Shown here one piece after another: positions 17,728-27,269 of a stretch of DNA of 64,000 nucleotides (position 1 is its first letter; every line of letters begins with the position of its first letter). The stretch is from JAKALX01 sp964508715 (GTDB lineage: Bacteria; Chloroflexota; Dehalococcoidia; Tepidiformales; Tepidiformaceae). The position numbers were made by a program, and so were the translations under genes. The stretch is from the NCBI GenBank assembly GCA_964508715.1, contig CAZDUX010000007.1:1-64000 (forward strand). Reading direction: 5' to 3'. The notes under the pieces are model-generated. The model was not told the origin of the DNA. It ran no database searches and saw nothing but the letters and a program-made list of their open reading frames with translations.

Positions 17728-19668
17728 ATGCCCGCCCCGCTTACAGCCAAGTCCGTCATCTATGATCTCCCGTCGCCAGGTGATCCCGATGTCGCGCCGG
17801 ATGGCGGTCACCTCACCTACACGCTCGGCCTTGTCGATGGGCAAACGAAGAAGGCTGGCAGCCGGGTCTGGATGTGCAGAATCGATGGTTCGAAGCCGCG
17901 CCGCCTGACGTGGAACGGGGACCGCAACCGTGGTGCGCGCTGGTCGCCTGATGGCCTGCAGCTCGCGTTCGTTTCCGACCGTGTGGAGAAGAACGGGCTC
18001 TTCGTGATGCCGATGGAGGGCGGCGAGGCGCGCGAGCTCTGCCGCCATGCGAATTCAATCGGCGATGTTGCCTGGTCGCCCGACGGCACGTGTATCGCCT
18101 ACACCTCGCTCGTCGACCCTGCGAACCCAAATGGCGAGAAGCCTGCTCCCGACGCACCGCCACCCGTCCGGGTCACTTCCCGTATCGACTACAAGCAGGA
18201 CAACCGCGGCTATCTTGGGGACGCGCGAATGCAAGTCTTTATCGTGACGGTGGCGACGGGAGAGCGGCGGCAGGTGACCGCCGAGGCGATCGATCACGGC
18301 AGCCCGCAGTGGTCGCCGGACGGCTCAACGCTGGCCGTGCGCACGAGTATCGATAACGGGATGACATCGCACCTGCAGCTGCTGCCGATCGATCGTGGCG
18401 AAGGGTCGGCGGTGGTGGTCGGCGGCGATGATTTCTCGCTGGGGACGTGGGCGTGGTCGCCGGACGGGTCGCGGATCGTGCTCACGGCGGACCCGGGCAA
18501 CACCTACCAGCCGGAGTTCTACCTGTACGACGTGGCGAGTGGCGCTCTCGAACGCCTGACTGACGACCTCCAGTGCCTGCCGTATTCCGGGTTCCCGACC
18601 ATCGAACCCCCGTCGCAGCCGCGCTGGCTCGATGATGGCCGCGTCCTGTTTCATGCGAATCAGCGGGGTGCGAGCGGGCTGTGGATCTTCGACCTGGCGA
18701 CGCGGGAGGCGACGCAGGAGAGTGGCGGCGAGAGCCTCAGCGTGGGTTTCTCGACGGATCGCCGGGGCCGTTTCGTTGCGCAGACGGCGACCTCGCTCGA
18801 GAGCCCGGCGGAGCTCGTAGTCACCGATCGCGAGTCGGGCATCACGTCGACGATCACGAGCTATGCACAGCCGCTGCTGGCTGTGTCACCGATGGCGAGA
18901 TGGGAGCGCTTCGACGTGCCGCGCGGCAAGTACGTGGTTGAGGCGTGGATGCTCAAGCCGGCCGATTTCGACCCTGCGAAGCAGTACCCGGTGGTCCTCG
19001 ATATCCATGGCGGGCCGAACGGCTTCTACGGCTACTCGTTCAACGCGATCCAGCAGGTGCTCGCGACGAACGGCTACATCGTGGTGTATTCGAACCCGCG
19101 CGGGAGCTCGTCGTACGGGCGCGAGTTCACGCAGCAGGTGACCGGAGACTGGGGCGGCGAGGACTACCACGACCTGATGGCGGTGATAGACGAGGCGCTC
19201 GAGCGGCCGTACTGCGACCCCGCGCGGACGGGCATCTGGGGCTACAGCTATGGGGGCTACATGACGGCCTGGACGATCAGCCAGAACCACCGTTTCAAGG
19301 CGGCGGTCTGCGGTGCGCCCTGTTTCGACCTCGAATCGATGTTCGGGACGAGCGACATCTCCCACAAGTTCGGCCCGCTGCAGTGGGGCGGCGCGCCCTA
19401 CGAGGACCGCGAGTGGTACGCCACGCACTCGCCTTCGCAGTTCGCCCACAACACGCGCACGCCGACGCTCATCATCCAGGGCGAAGCGGACGAGCGCTGC
19501 CCGGTGGGCCAGGGTGAGCAGATGTTCGTGACCCTCAAGAAGGCCGGCTGCGAAGTGGAGTTCGCGCGCTACCCGGGCGGCTCGCACCTCTTCATGCGCA
19601 CCGGACCAGCCGAGCACCGCGAGGATGCCGTCGCGCGGGTGCTGGCGTGGTTCCAGTCGCATCTGTGA
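17728..19668 (+). CDS. S9 family prolyl oligopeptidase / acylaminoacyl-peptidase-like
   Basis: This 646-residue serine peptidase has an N-terminal beta-propeller with repeated SPDG (WSPDGLQLAFVSD, WSPDGTCIAYTS, WSPDGSTLAVRT, WSPDGSRIVLTAD) and a C-terminal hydrolase domain. The triad is Ser507 in GYSYGGYMTAW, Asp588 in GEADERCP and His620 in GGSHLFM. There is no signal peptide, so it is probably cytoplasmic and cleaves short peptides. GTGGAGGTG lies 6 nt before the chosen ATG. Confidence 0.95.
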   Translation: MPAPLTAKSVIYDLPSPGDPDVAPDGGHLTYTLGLVDGQTKKAGSRVWMCRIDGSKPRRLTWNGDRNRGARWSPDGLQLAFVSDRVEKNGLFVMPMEGGEARELCRHANSIGDVAWSPDGTCIAYTSLVDPANPNGEKPAPDAPPPVRVTSRIDYKQDNRGYLGDARMQVFIVTVATGERRQVTAEAIDHGSPQWSPDGSTLAVRTSIDNGMTSHLQLLPIDRGEGSAVVVGGDDFSLGTWAWSPDGSRIVLTADPGNTYQPEFYLYDVASGALERLTDDLQCLPYSGFPTIEPPSQPRWLDDGRVLFHANQRGASGLWIFDLATREATQESGGESLSVGFSTDRRGRFVAQTATSLESPAELVVTDRESGITSTITSYAQPLLAVSPMARWERFDVPRGKYVVEAWMLKPADFDPAKQYPVVLDIHGGPNGFYGYSFNAIQQVLATNGYIVVYSNPRGSSSYGREFTQQVTGDWGGEDYHDLMAVIDEALERPYCDPARTGIWGYSYGGYMTAWTISQNHRFKAAVCGAPCFDLESMFGTSDISHKFGPLQWGGAPYEDREWYATHSPSQFAHNTRTPTLIIQGEADERCPVGQGEQMFVTLKKAGCEVEFARYPGGSHLFMRTGPAEHREDAVARVLAWFQSHL

Positions 19669-19729
19669 GTGCGTGAGTTCCCGGTATCTCGCAGCGAGCG
19701 GCGTGCCGGCTTGCAGCGCAGGTCCCGAA

Positions 19730-20548
19730 TCAGCCCAGTCCCGGCCGCTCCTTGCGCAGCCCCTTCAACGCCAGGTCGACGCCTGTGAGGCGGCGGTCGT
19801 TGCCCTCGGCGCGGCCGGTGCCACGGATGTTCATCATCACCAGGTAGTCGGCGAAGGCGTTTTCGACGGAGTTCGAATAGCCCATGAGGTCCTGCGCCTT
19901 GTTGGTCGAAAGCTTCGCCATGCGGAGGGCGGAGTGGCTCTGCTCGGCGCAGCGAAGGGCGTAGAGCATGGTCTCGCGTTCGAGGTCCCCGGGCGCGTAG
20001 ATGCGGTTGACGAAGCCGAGGTCGCAGGCTTCGTGGGCGGTCAGGAAGCGGCTCTCGAAGAGCAGCTCCTTGGCCTTCTTGGGGCCGATGTCGTAGGGCA
20101 CGGAGTAGTACTCGAGGAGGGCGGGAAGGAAGAGCGCCTCGCTGGAGGCGAAGACGAGGTCCATCGAGGCGGCGATCATCCAGCCGCCGAAGATGCAGAA
20201 CCCCTCGACCATGGCGATGGTGGGCTTGGGCAGGTTGCGCCATTTCACGGTGATGTCGAGGTTGTAGTGGCGGAAGTTTTCGTAGAATCCGATGCCCTCG
20301 GTGGGGATGCCGCGCTCTTCGCGGAGGGCGGTCTGCTCGGGGGTGCCGAGGTCGTGGCCGGAGGAGAAGTTGCCCCCGGCGCCGCGGAGGATGATGACCT
20401 TGATCTCGTCGTCGGCGACGGCGCGATCGAGGGCGGCATCGAGCTCGTCGAGGAGTTCGTAGGACTGGGCGTTGCGGTACTTCGGGCGGTTGAGGGTAAC
20501 CTTCGCGATCGGTCCTTCGGTTTCGTAGAGGACGGTATTGCCTTCCAT
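19730..20548 (-). CDS. Enoyl-CoA hydratase/isomerase family protein
   Basis: This is a 272-residue crotonase-fold protein. The oxyanion-hole motifs GAGGNFSSGHDLGTPEQ and EGFCIFGGWMIAASMDLVFAS are present. The second motif places Cys-Ile-Phe where many hydratases have the catalytic Glu region, so hydratase versus another crotonase activity is open. It converges with the S9 peptidase and diverges from gatD with an 80-nt gap. Confidence 0.88.
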   Translation of the reverse strand: MEGNTVLYETEGPIAKVTLNRPKYRNAQSYELLDELDAALDRAVADDEIKVIILRGAGGNFSSGHDLGTPEQTALREERGIPTEGIGFYENFRHYNLDITVKWRNLPKPTIAMVEGFCIFGGWMIAASMDLVFASSEALFLPALLEYYSVPYDIGPKKAKELLFESRFLTAHEACDLGFVNRIYAPGDLERETMLYALRCAEQSHSALRMAKLSTNKAQDLMGYSNSVENAFADYLVMMNIRGTGRAEGNDRRLTGVDLALKGLRKERPGLG

Positions 20549-20628
20549 CGGCTGGCTCCTGCGTGGTAGCGAGTGATGCGCGCAGTCTACGCGAGCCCGG
20601 TGCTGCCGGAAGCGGCTACACTCGTGGG

Positions 20629-21396
20629 ATGGCCGATGAACCGCGCTACACGATCCGTCTCGCGAACCTCTACCCCGACGTGATGAACATCTACGGCGAC
20701 CGCGGGAACGTCATCGCCCTGCGCTACCGGTGCGAGGCGCGCGGCATCGGGCTCGACGTGACCGACATCAACATCGGTGATCTGTTCAACGCCGACTCGT
20801 TCGACCTCATCCTCATTGGTGGCGGGCAGGACCGGGAGCAGCGCCGCGTCGCCGAGGATCTCGTTGCGAAAGGGCCGGCGATTCGCGCGGGAGTGGATGC
20901 CGGGATGCCGGCCCTCGCGGTGTGCGGCGGGTTCCAGTTGTTTGGCCACCGCTACGTGGACAACGAGGGTGGCGAGATCCCCGGGATCGGTGTGTTCGAT
21001 CTCGAGACGCGGCACCCGGGGCCGCTGGCCGACCGGTGCATCGGCGATGTGGTGCTGCAGACGGAGATCGGCGAGGTGGTGGGTTTCGAGAACCACGGCG
21101 GGCGGACGTACCTCGGCCCCAACCAGCAGCCGTTTGGCCGGGTGAGGCGTGGCTTTGGGAACAATGCCACGGACGGGACGGAGGGTGCGCGCACCAGGAA
21201 TGCGATTGGCACGTACCTGCACGGCAGCATCCTGCCGAAGAACCCGGTGCTCGCCGACGAACTCATCGTGGCGGCACTTCGGCGCCGTTACGGGCCCGGT
21301 ATCGAACTGCCGCCGCTCGATGACCGAGTAGAGGGGGCTGCCCACGCGAGTGCGGCACGCACCGCTGAAAGCCGGAGCCGGGCTGCAGCGACCTGA
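20629..21396 (+). CDS. gatD: Lipid II isoglutaminyl synthase, GatD glutaminase subunit
   Basis: GatD hydrolyses glutamine and passes ammonia to MurT for amidation of lipid II. The 255-residue protein shows the CobB/CobQ-type class I amidotransferase signature with nucleophile Cys99 in ALAVCGGFQLFG and His198 in GTYLHGSILPKNP, and the family start LANLYPDVMNIYGDRGN. TACACT ends exactly 6 nt before the ATG and no Shine-Dalgarno is seen, so the mRNA may be leaderless. The frame continues about 35 residues past the usual end with an Ala/Arg-rich tail. murT is 19 kb away. Confidence 0.92.
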   Translation: MADEPRYTIRLANLYPDVMNIYGDRGNVIALRYRCEARGIGLDVTDINIGDLFNADSFDLILIGGGQDREQRRVAEDLVAKGPAIRAGVDAGMPALAVCGGFQLFGHRYVDNEGGEIPGIGVFDLETRHPGPLADRCIGDVVLQTEIGEVVGFENHGGRTYLGPNQQPFGRVRRGFGNNATDGTEGARTRNAIGTYLHGSILPKNPVLADELIVAALRRRYGPGIELPPLDDRVEGAAHASAARTAESRSRAAAT

Positions 21397-21458
21397 CCCC
21401 TCGTCGGCGGGCCGCCAAGGGCGTAGCATCCCGGAACCACCCGATGAGGAACGACGAG

Positions 21459-22853
21459 ATGAACCCGAAACCAGCATGGGAGACTGCCGAGGCAGTCCGT
21501 TCCGGCAAGCTTTCAGCCCGCCAGGCCGTGGCGGAAGCGCTCGACCGCATCGAGGCGAAGAACCCGGCACTGAACGCCTTCATCTACGTGGATCCAGAGG
21601 GCGCCATGCGCCGGGCCGAGCAGATCGACGCGATGGTTGAGCGCGGCGAAGACCCTGGTTCGCTCGCCGGGGTGCCGATCGGGGTGAAGGACCTCGAAGG
21701 AGTCGCCGGAATGCCGCACACCGATGGGTCACGGGTCTACGCTGACCGTGTCGCGGAGGCGAACAGCATCCAGGTAGACCGGCTGCTATCGGCGGGGGCG
21801 ATCGTCGTGGGGAAGACGAACACGCCAGAGTTCGGGTACAAGGGTTTCACGGAGAACCGGCTCTTTGGGGCGACTGGCAACCCCTGGAACCCGGAGCTGA
21901 CGCCCGGCGGTTCGAGTGGCGGGAGCGCGTCGGCGGTTGCGGCGGGGATGGTGTCGCTCTGTACGGCGAGTGATGGTGGCGGGTCGATTCGCATCCCGGC
22001 TGCGTTTTCCGGGTGCTATGGCTTCAAGCCTTCGGCAGGGCGTGTGCCACGTGGTGACGAACACGCCCCCACGTGGGGGAGCCACAGCATCCGTGGGCCG
22101 GTGAGCCGCACCGTGCGCGATAGTGCGCGCTACCTCGACGTGGTGGCTGGCCCGCACCCCAACGATCTCGACTCGCTCGATTCCTGGGGGGGCGGGTACG
22201 AAGCGGCCGTTACCGGGGGTACGCCGCACGTTCGCCGTATCGCCTGGAGCGCGGACCTTGGCTACGCACCCGTCGACCCGGAGGTCCGCCGTGTTGCGGG
22301 GGAAGCGGCCGAGGCGCTGGCGAAGGCACTGGGCGCCGAGCTGGTTGCCGCCAATCCTGGCTTCAGCGACCCGATGGCAGCGTGGTACACCATTGCTGCC
22401 CCGGGTGATACGCGTCTCATCGACCACATGACGGCCGATGAGCGCGCCCTCCTCGAACCAGGGTTTCTCGCGTTTGCCGAGCAGGCGCGCGGGATCACCG
22501 GCGTGCAGGTGGCTGATGCGCTCGAACAGCGCCACCAGCTCAACCGCACCATGACGGCTCTTTTTGAAAGCTACGACCTGTTCCTCACGCCGACGGTTGC
22601 CTGCACGGCGTTCCCGAAGGCTGGTCCACCGCCGCGGGAGATCGAGGGTCGCGAGGTGACGGCGGCCGGTTACCTGCCGTTCACGCCGCCGTTCAATGTT
22701 ACGGGGCATCCTGCGGCATCGCTCCCCGCTGGCCTCGCCTCGAACGGCTTGCCGGTGGGGCTCCAGGTGGTTGGCCCGCGCCACGCGGATGCGCTCGTGC
22801 TGGCGGTGAGCGCGGTGTTCGAGAAGGCGCGGCCATGGAGCTGGCCTGCCTGA
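21459..22853 (+). CDS. Amidase signature family protein
   Basis: The 464-residue amidase has the catalytic Ser-cisSer-Lys arrangement: Lys in GVPIGVKDLEGVAG, the Ser-rich motif TPGGSSGGSASAVAAG, and GGSIRIPAAFSGCYGFKPS. It would hydrolyse a carboxylic amide; the absence of gatB/gatC nearby argues against a role in tRNA charging. I prefer the ATG at 21459 (MNPKPAWETA) with GAGGA 8 nt upstream over the ATG at 21444, which overlaps that site. Confidence 0.88.
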   Translation: MNPKPAWETAEAVRSGKLSARQAVAEALDRIEAKNPALNAFIYVDPEGAMRRAEQIDAMVERGEDPGSLAGVPIGVKDLEGVAGMPHTDGSRVYADRVAEANSIQVDRLLSAGAIVVGKTNTPEFGYKGFTENRLFGATGNPWNPELTPGGSSGGSASAVAAGMVSLCTASDGGGSIRIPAAFSGCYGFKPSAGRVPRGDEHAPTWGSHSIRGPVSRTVRDSARYLDVVAGPHPNDLDSLDSWGGGYEAAVTGGTPHVRRIAWSADLGYAPVDPEVRRVAGEAAEALAKALGAELVAANPGFSDPMAAWYTIAAPGDTRLIDHMTADERALLEPGFLAFAEQARGITGVQVADALEQRHQLNRTMTALFESYDLFLTPTVACTAFPKAGPPPREIEGREVTAAGYLPFTPPFNVTGHPAASLPAGLASNGLPVGLQVVGPRHADALVLAVSAVFEKARPWSWPA

Positions 22854-22857
22854 CGCG

Positions 22858-23202
22858 CTACTCGTGCGGATCTTCGGGCAGGAGTGGTTCGATGTATGCG
22901 AGCAGTTCAGGGATGTCACCGCGGGCTATCTCCCAGATACGCCGGACAGAGACACGATGATAGGCATGAATGATCACGTCACGGAGTCCCGCGATCTCAG
23001 CCCATGCCACGCCGGGGTGTGTCTCCCGGAACCCGGGTGAGAGCCGCTTCGCCGCCTCCCCGATAATGCTCAGGTAGTGTTGTACTGCAGCCTGCGCCGT
23101 CGGATCCTGCGAAAAGTCATCGAAATTGAGCGGAGAGGCCAGGGCGATGATGGCCCGGCATCGGATAGCGATATCCACGAGGGGCCTGTCGTCACGCGAC
23201 AT
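22858..23202 (-). CDS. HepT-like (DUF86) toxin of a type VII pair
   Basis: The 114-residue helical protein carries the HEPN motif RDVIIHAYHRV (R-x4-6-H), expected of a HepT-type ribonuclease. The ATG at 23202 overlaps the end of the upstream nucleotidyltransferase gene by 11 nt, so translation is probably coupled. In characterised pairs MntA adenylylates HepT to neutralise it; that is known of the family and not shown here. Confidence 0.85.
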   Translation of the reverse strand: MSRDDRPLVDIAIRCRAIIALASPLNFDDFSQDPTAQAAVQHYLSIIGEAAKRLSPGFRETHPGVAWAEIAGLRDVIIHAYHRVSVRRIWEIARGDIPELLAYIEPLLPEDPHE

Positions 23203-23542
23203 CGAGGACTCGCGCTGACTCGAGAATTTCATGGCGTGTGAGCCAGTTTGGATTCTCGGTGACCGCAGCCCGCTCCACGAGATCAACGTGTCGGCCAACA
23301 ATAGCCGCAAGCTCCTGCCGCATCGCCGCCAGGTCAGCGAGACGCCAGCGGGCGGTGTCTTCGAAGGTCACGAGGACGTCGACATCGCTTTCGGGGCCGA
23401 AATCGTCGCGCAGGACGGAGCCAAAGACCGCGAATTCGGTAATCCGCCACTTCTGGCAGAAGGTGCGCAGGCTGCTCTCGGCGATCTCCAGCTTCCCGAC
23501 TTTCACGCAGGAAGCATACCCGAAGTGGATGGCGATCCTCAC
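23192..23542 (-). CDS. MntA-like minimal nucleotidyltransferase antitoxin
   Basis: This small nucleotidyltransferase has the signature FAVFGSVLRDDFGPESDVDVLVTF with the GS motif and the two Asp of DVD. It would be the antitoxin that modifies the overlapping HepT-like protein. The GTG at 23542 gives 116 residues; a GTG at 23506 (VKVGKLEIAES) would give about 104, closer to the family norm. I see no clear Shine-Dalgarno for either. Confidence 0.85.
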   Translation of the reverse strand: MRIAIHFGYASCVKVGKLEIAESSLRTFCQKWRITEFAVFGSVLRDDFGPESDVDVLVTFEDTARWRLADLAAMRQELAAIVGRHVDLVERAAVTENPNWLTRHEILESARVLDVA

Positions 23543-23545
23543 GGA

Positions 23546-24502
23546 TTATGCGGGCGCGGCAGCTTCCCAGGGTTTCCGGCGGCTAATCAGGACGACGCTT
23601 GCCAGGAGACCAAGCCCAATGACGATGAGCAGGAGCGCTGCGAGTGTCGGATCGCCGACGTGCTTGACAACGCTGGTGAACAACCCGAGGAAGATGACGG
23701 CAACGCCGGCGAAGGTGTACCCGAAGTAGCCCGTGCGGATGCTGAGCCAGATAAGCCCGGCCCCGGTGGCGAGTGGGACCAGTTCGAGAATGCCGATCTG
23801 AATGCCCGTCATGTACGCTCCGATAGCGGCCTCGAGTGCACCGATGCTCCGCCCCGGGAGCCGGGGTACGAGAACGCCCGTCTCTGCTTCGAAGATGGCG
23901 ATGACCCCCAGGCCGAGGAGAAAGAATCCGCCGACCGCGCTGGGGGCCAGGCTGGTCCAGGTATCGGTTACCTGGGCGACCCCGACGGTGAGAATCGATC
24001 CGCCAATGGCGAGTGCCACGACCTGCATGGCGGAATGCCACGCGATCCAGAGGATGACGGCAAGGCTCAGTCCAACGATCCCTGCGACCAGCGGAATCGT
24101 GTTCTCGTTGCCGGCCTGATCTGCCCAGAGGCCTGCCGCGATTGCGGCAAGAGCGACACTGGCGGCCCATGCGGAGGTGCCACCGCGGCGGATTCCCCCT
24201 TCGGAGGACTGGCGCATCAACATCCCTGCGATGATTGCGAGGACGGTGGCGGTTGCAGGAATGAAGGGGCGGGCGGGCTCGGCGATGCCGTCCCAGGCGC
24301 TTGCCAGGAGGACGAAGATGCCAACGGTGACAATAGCGACGCCGAGGTAGGCGACGGCTTCGAGCAGGCCTGGCCGCTCGCCGGCAACTCGTGCGGCGGC
24401 GGTTTCACGCCCTGCTTCGAAGTCGGCAATCCTGTGGGAGGTTTCGGCATCGATGAGCCCGGCTGCCTGCCAGCGGGCGAGCTGGTCATGAATCTCCGGC
24501 AT
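23546..24502 (-). CDS. DUF2157-type multi-pass membrane protein
   Basis: The 318-residue protein has a short cytoplasmic N-terminus (MPEIHDQLARWQAAGLIDAETSHRIADFE), a feature of DUF2157 proteins, followed by about ten hydrophobic segments. The function is unknown. I chose the ATG at 24502; the frame is open to 24652 but the extra part is Arg/Pro-rich and unlike the family. The stop codon is 3 nt from the start of the MntA-like gene, suggesting one transcript. Confidence 0.75.
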   Translation of the reverse strand: MPEIHDQLARWQAAGLIDAETSHRIADFEAGRETAAARVAGERPGLLEAVAYLGVAIVTVGIFVLLASAWDGIAEPARPFIPATATVLAIIAGMLMRQSSEGGIRRGGTSAWAASVALAAIAAGLWADQAGNENTIPLVAGIVGLSLAVILWIAWHSAMQVVALAIGGSILTVGVAQVTDTWTSLAPSAVGGFFLLGLGVIAIFEAETGVLVPRLPGRSIGALEAAIGAYMTGIQIGILELVPLATGAGLIWLSIRTGYFGYTFAGVAVIFLGLFTSVVKHVGDPTLAALLLIVIGLGLLASVVLISRRKPWEAAAPA

Positions 24503-24663
24503 CGGTGGCCTCTTTCGTGCCCGCAGCATAGGCCCCTCGCTGGCATCGGGAAACGAGCGGGGGTATGGTCGGCCCCGGGGGCTGTCTCGCAGCGAGGATC
24601 GCCCGCCGGTGGTGTCGCCGCCACGTCCGGTTGGCCATGTCACGGTTTCCAACCGGGCAAAAG

Positions 24664-25536
24664 ATGACGATGGAGGAACTCGTGGCGTTCGAAACTGGCA
24701 ACTTCCGTGGCTTCGAGGTTGCGATGCACGAGCCGGGCATCGCTGTTTTCACCTTCAACCAGCCTGAGCGGCTCAACGGCTTCACCCAGCAGGCGAAGCG
24801 TGACCTGGTGGAGGCACTCCTCCAGGCGCAGATGGATGATCGTGTCCGGGTCGTGGTGTTCACGGGCAGCGGGCGTGCTTTTTGCGCGGGCGACGACATC
24901 ACGGGGCGGCCCGCTCCCGGCGAGGGCAGGGCGCTGGTGGGAGAGATCTTCGGCGGCCACCATAACGATATCGGGACGTATGAGGGGCTGCGTGGCATCT
25001 CCCAGCCGGTGAATCTCGCCATCCGGAACCTAGACAAGCTCTCGATTGCGGCGATCAACGGCATCGCCATCCAGACCGGGATGTCTCTTGCGCTCGCCTG
25101 CGACTTCCGGATCGCATCGAGCGAAGCGCGTCTCGGCAGCGCGACCCTCCGCTTCGGCCTGTTGCCCGATGAAGGGGGCCAGCATCTCCTCGTTCAGCTC
25201 ATGGGTGTGGCCCGGACGATGGACTTCCTGATGCGAAAGCGGATCGTTGGCGCCGCCGAGGCGAAGGAGCTCAATCTCGTGCATGAAGTGGTGGAGCCCG
25301 GGCAACTGATGGAGCGGACGATGGAGTTCGCGCGTGAGCTCGCCAACGGGCCGCAGGTGGCGATGCGCCTCCTCAAGCGCAGCATCTATAACGCGGCGGA
25401 GCTCACCCTCCAGCAGGCGATGGATGAGATCGCTTCGAAAACGATGGTCTCGGACCATCACCCCGATGCGCGCGAAGGGGTTGCTGCCTTCCGCGACCGG
25501 CGTGAGCCGAAGTTCAACAGGTGGCTGGAGGAGTGA
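24664..25536 (+). CDS. Enoyl-CoA hydratase/isomerase family protein
   Basis: A crotonase-fold protein of about 290 residues with the oxyanion motifs VVVFTGSGRAFCAGDDITG and AAINGIAIQTGMSLALACDFRIAS followed by LGSATLRFGLLPDEGG, where the Glu suggests hydratase/isomerase activity. The start is uncertain: ATG at 24664 or 24670, or GTG at 24682, which has GGAGGA just upstream. It would act on 2-enoyl-CoA esters in beta-oxidation. A 16-bp palindrome follows the gene. Confidence 0.88.
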   Translation: MTMEELVAFETGNFRGFEVAMHEPGIAVFTFNQPERLNGFTQQAKRDLVEALLQAQMDDRVRVVVFTGSGRAFCAGDDITGRPAPGEGRALVGEIFGGHHNDIGTYEGLRGISQPVNLAIRNLDKLSIAAINGIAIQTGMSLALACDFRIASSEARLGSATLRFGLLPDEGGQHLLVQLMGVARTMDFLMRKRIVGAAEAKELNLVHEVVEPGQLMERTMEFARELANGPQVAMRLLKRSIYNAAELTLQQAMDEIASKTMVSDHHPDAREGVAAFRDRREPKFNRWLEE

Positions 25537-25582
25537 TGGCGGCGTCTTGAACGCCCGGGCCGTAGCCGGTGTGTCCGGCCGG

Positions 25583-25598
25583 CAGGAGGATCCTCCTG
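25583..25598. terminator. Palindrome between convergent genes
   Basis: CAGGAGGATCCTCCTG is a perfect 16-bp palindrome (6-bp stem with GATC loop, then TTC) midway between the convergent genes ending at 25536 and 25635. It is a candidate bidirectional terminator without a U-tract. Confidence 0.35.
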
Positions 25599-25634
25599 TT
25601 CACCGCCCGGGGTTCTGTCCGGCGCGGAGGCCTG

Positions 25635-26957
25635 TCAGCTCTGCAGGCGGGAGATGAGCGGCCAGAAAAAGATGAGTTCGGTGGCGACCGATGCGATGCC
25701 CACCCCCGCGACCAGGCTGAGCGACCACGCCACCCGGCGCGTGAACCGGCGAGCCGGGCGTGCACTCGCAACAATCGGGAGGTCGAAGGCGATGCTGCTA
25801 ATCGTGGCGATTACGGCTGCCACGCCTGCCGCGCCCGGGGAAGTCTGCCCGTGGGCTGCCAGGAGTCCTGCTGAGGCGACGGCGGATGCGCTCGACGCTA
25901 CACCACCAACGACGCTCACGGCGTAGAGCCCAAGGGGGCCGATGACGTTCGTGGCGGCCGCGCCCACGACCTGCAGGCCGACGAAGATGGTGCCAAAACG
26001 GAGGACCGACTTGAGTGAGAACGGGGAAGTCATGGTGAGCACCGGGCCCGGCCCCGGGGCTGGCCGGTGTAAACGCCCCACCGCGAGCACGGTGCCGACG
26101 GTGGCCATCAACGAAAGTGGCACGATGATTGGCGGCAGGGTGTTGGCGGCGACCAGCCAGAGCAGCACCGCGTTGCGCAATACGGCTGCTACCACGGAGA
26201 GCATGATCCCGCGGTAGGCGTCATCGCTCACTTCGCCATCGGTCTCTTTGACCCGGGCCGAAAGCTCGGCGATCGTGACGGTACTGTTCACGAGCCCCCC
26301 GAAGAAGCCGGCGACCTGCACGCCGCGCACCCCGAGGATCTTGAGGAGCGCATAGTTCGCGAAGCCGATCCCGGCGATGAGGATGACGGTGATCCAGGCC
26401 GCTCGTGGCTCGATCGCGTCACCGGGACCGATCGCCCCTTTGGGCAGGATCGGATAGATGACGAACGCGAGGATGCCGAGGAGGATGGCAGAGCGCAGTT
26501 CCGCTTCGGTGATGCCCACGCTCAGGGCGACAAGGCGTTCCTTCCAGGCGAGAAGCGTCGCCGTAGCGATCCCGACGACGACGGGCGTGAACGTATGCCC
26601 TTCGCCGCACAGCACGCCGACGAATGCCACGAGCAAGAGTGCGGCCGACGTTGTGAGCTCTGGTTCCTCGTTGAGCCGCAGGTTATTGGCATTGATGAAG
26701 ATGACGACAATCGCGGTGCAGGCGAGAGCGAAGATCGCGAATGAGGTCCCCTGGAGCCCGCCCACACACCCGAGCAGGGCGATGAGGGCGAAGGTACGGA
26801 CGCCCGCGTCCTTGCCGCGCCGCTCCCGTTCGAGGCCGATGAGCAGGCCGAGGCCGATCGCCAGCGCGAGGCGCTCCAGCGTGGGCAGATACGACCACGA
26901 AGAGAACGGATCGGTGCTTGTCTCAGCGATGAGCGCTGCGCTGGTGAGCCCCGGCAT
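25635..26957 (-). CDS. MgtC/SapB-type membrane protein with DUF4010
   Basis: The 440-residue protein has about 11-13 hydrophobic segments. The N-terminal part shows the MgtC/SapB pattern LERLALAIGLGLLIGLERERR with Arg-rich cytoplasmic GVRTFALIALLG, and the C-terminal two-thirds match DUF4010. Proteins of this type are linked to cation or magnesium homeostasis, but the transported species, if any, is unknown. Confidence 0.85.
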   Translation of the reverse strand: MPGLTSAALIAETSTDPFSSWSYLPTLERLALAIGLGLLIGLERERRGKDAGVRTFALIALLGCVGGLQGTSFAIFALACTAIVVIFINANNLRLNEEPELTTSAALLLVAFVGVLCGEGHTFTPVVVGIATATLLAWKERLVALSVGITEAELRSAILLGILAFVIYPILPKGAIGPGDAIEPRAAWITVILIAGIGFANYALLKILGVRGVQVAGFFGGLVNSTVTIAELSARVKETDGEVSDDAYRGIMLSVVAAVLRNAVLLWLVAANTLPPIIVPLSLMATVGTVLAVGRLHRPAPGPGPVLTMTSPFSLKSVLRFGTIFVGLQVVGAAATNVIGPLGLYAVSVVGGVASSASAVASAGLLAAHGQTSPGAAGVAAVIATISSIAFDLPIVASARPARRFTRRVAWSLSLVAGVGIASVATELIFFWPLISRLQS

Positions 26958-27269
26958 TGGATAGACCTCCGCTGCTTCGAGATGCCCAGCATACGCTTTA
27001 AAGCTGGAAATCCGTCACCCCGGGCCGCGAAGTGCCCTGCGCCGGGGTGATTGTGGCATGGCTTTCGCACTCCAGACTTCCTGTTTCTTGTCCCTTTGGA
27101 GGCCGATGAGAAGCTAGTGGTAGCCCAAAGCGGGGACTGCCAGCGGGGCTGTGTAAGATCGCGGCTGGCCACCTGTCGTACTGTTGAGCCCCCGGCTTCG
27201 ACGGACGGGTGGCTCGCGGGAACCCGGTGAAGCCGCGGGATGGGTAACCTCCCCTGGCAAGAAGGCGAG
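26958..27269. other. Divergent intergenic region, about 310 nt
   Basis: This separates the MgtC-type gene from the sigma-factor fusion. It contains a 10-bp AT-rich palindrome GCTTTAAAGC at 26995-27004 and a 9-bp inverted repeat TCACCCCGG/CCGGGGTGA at 27015-27050. Either could be an operator or the end of a leader. I see no ORF and no convincing -35/-10 pair. Confidence 0.35.

Noticed and set aside
23231..24667. 478-codon plus-strand frame
   Set aside because: It is antisense to the DUF2157 and MntA-like genes, with Asp/Glu/Gly-rich sequence and no recognisable domain.
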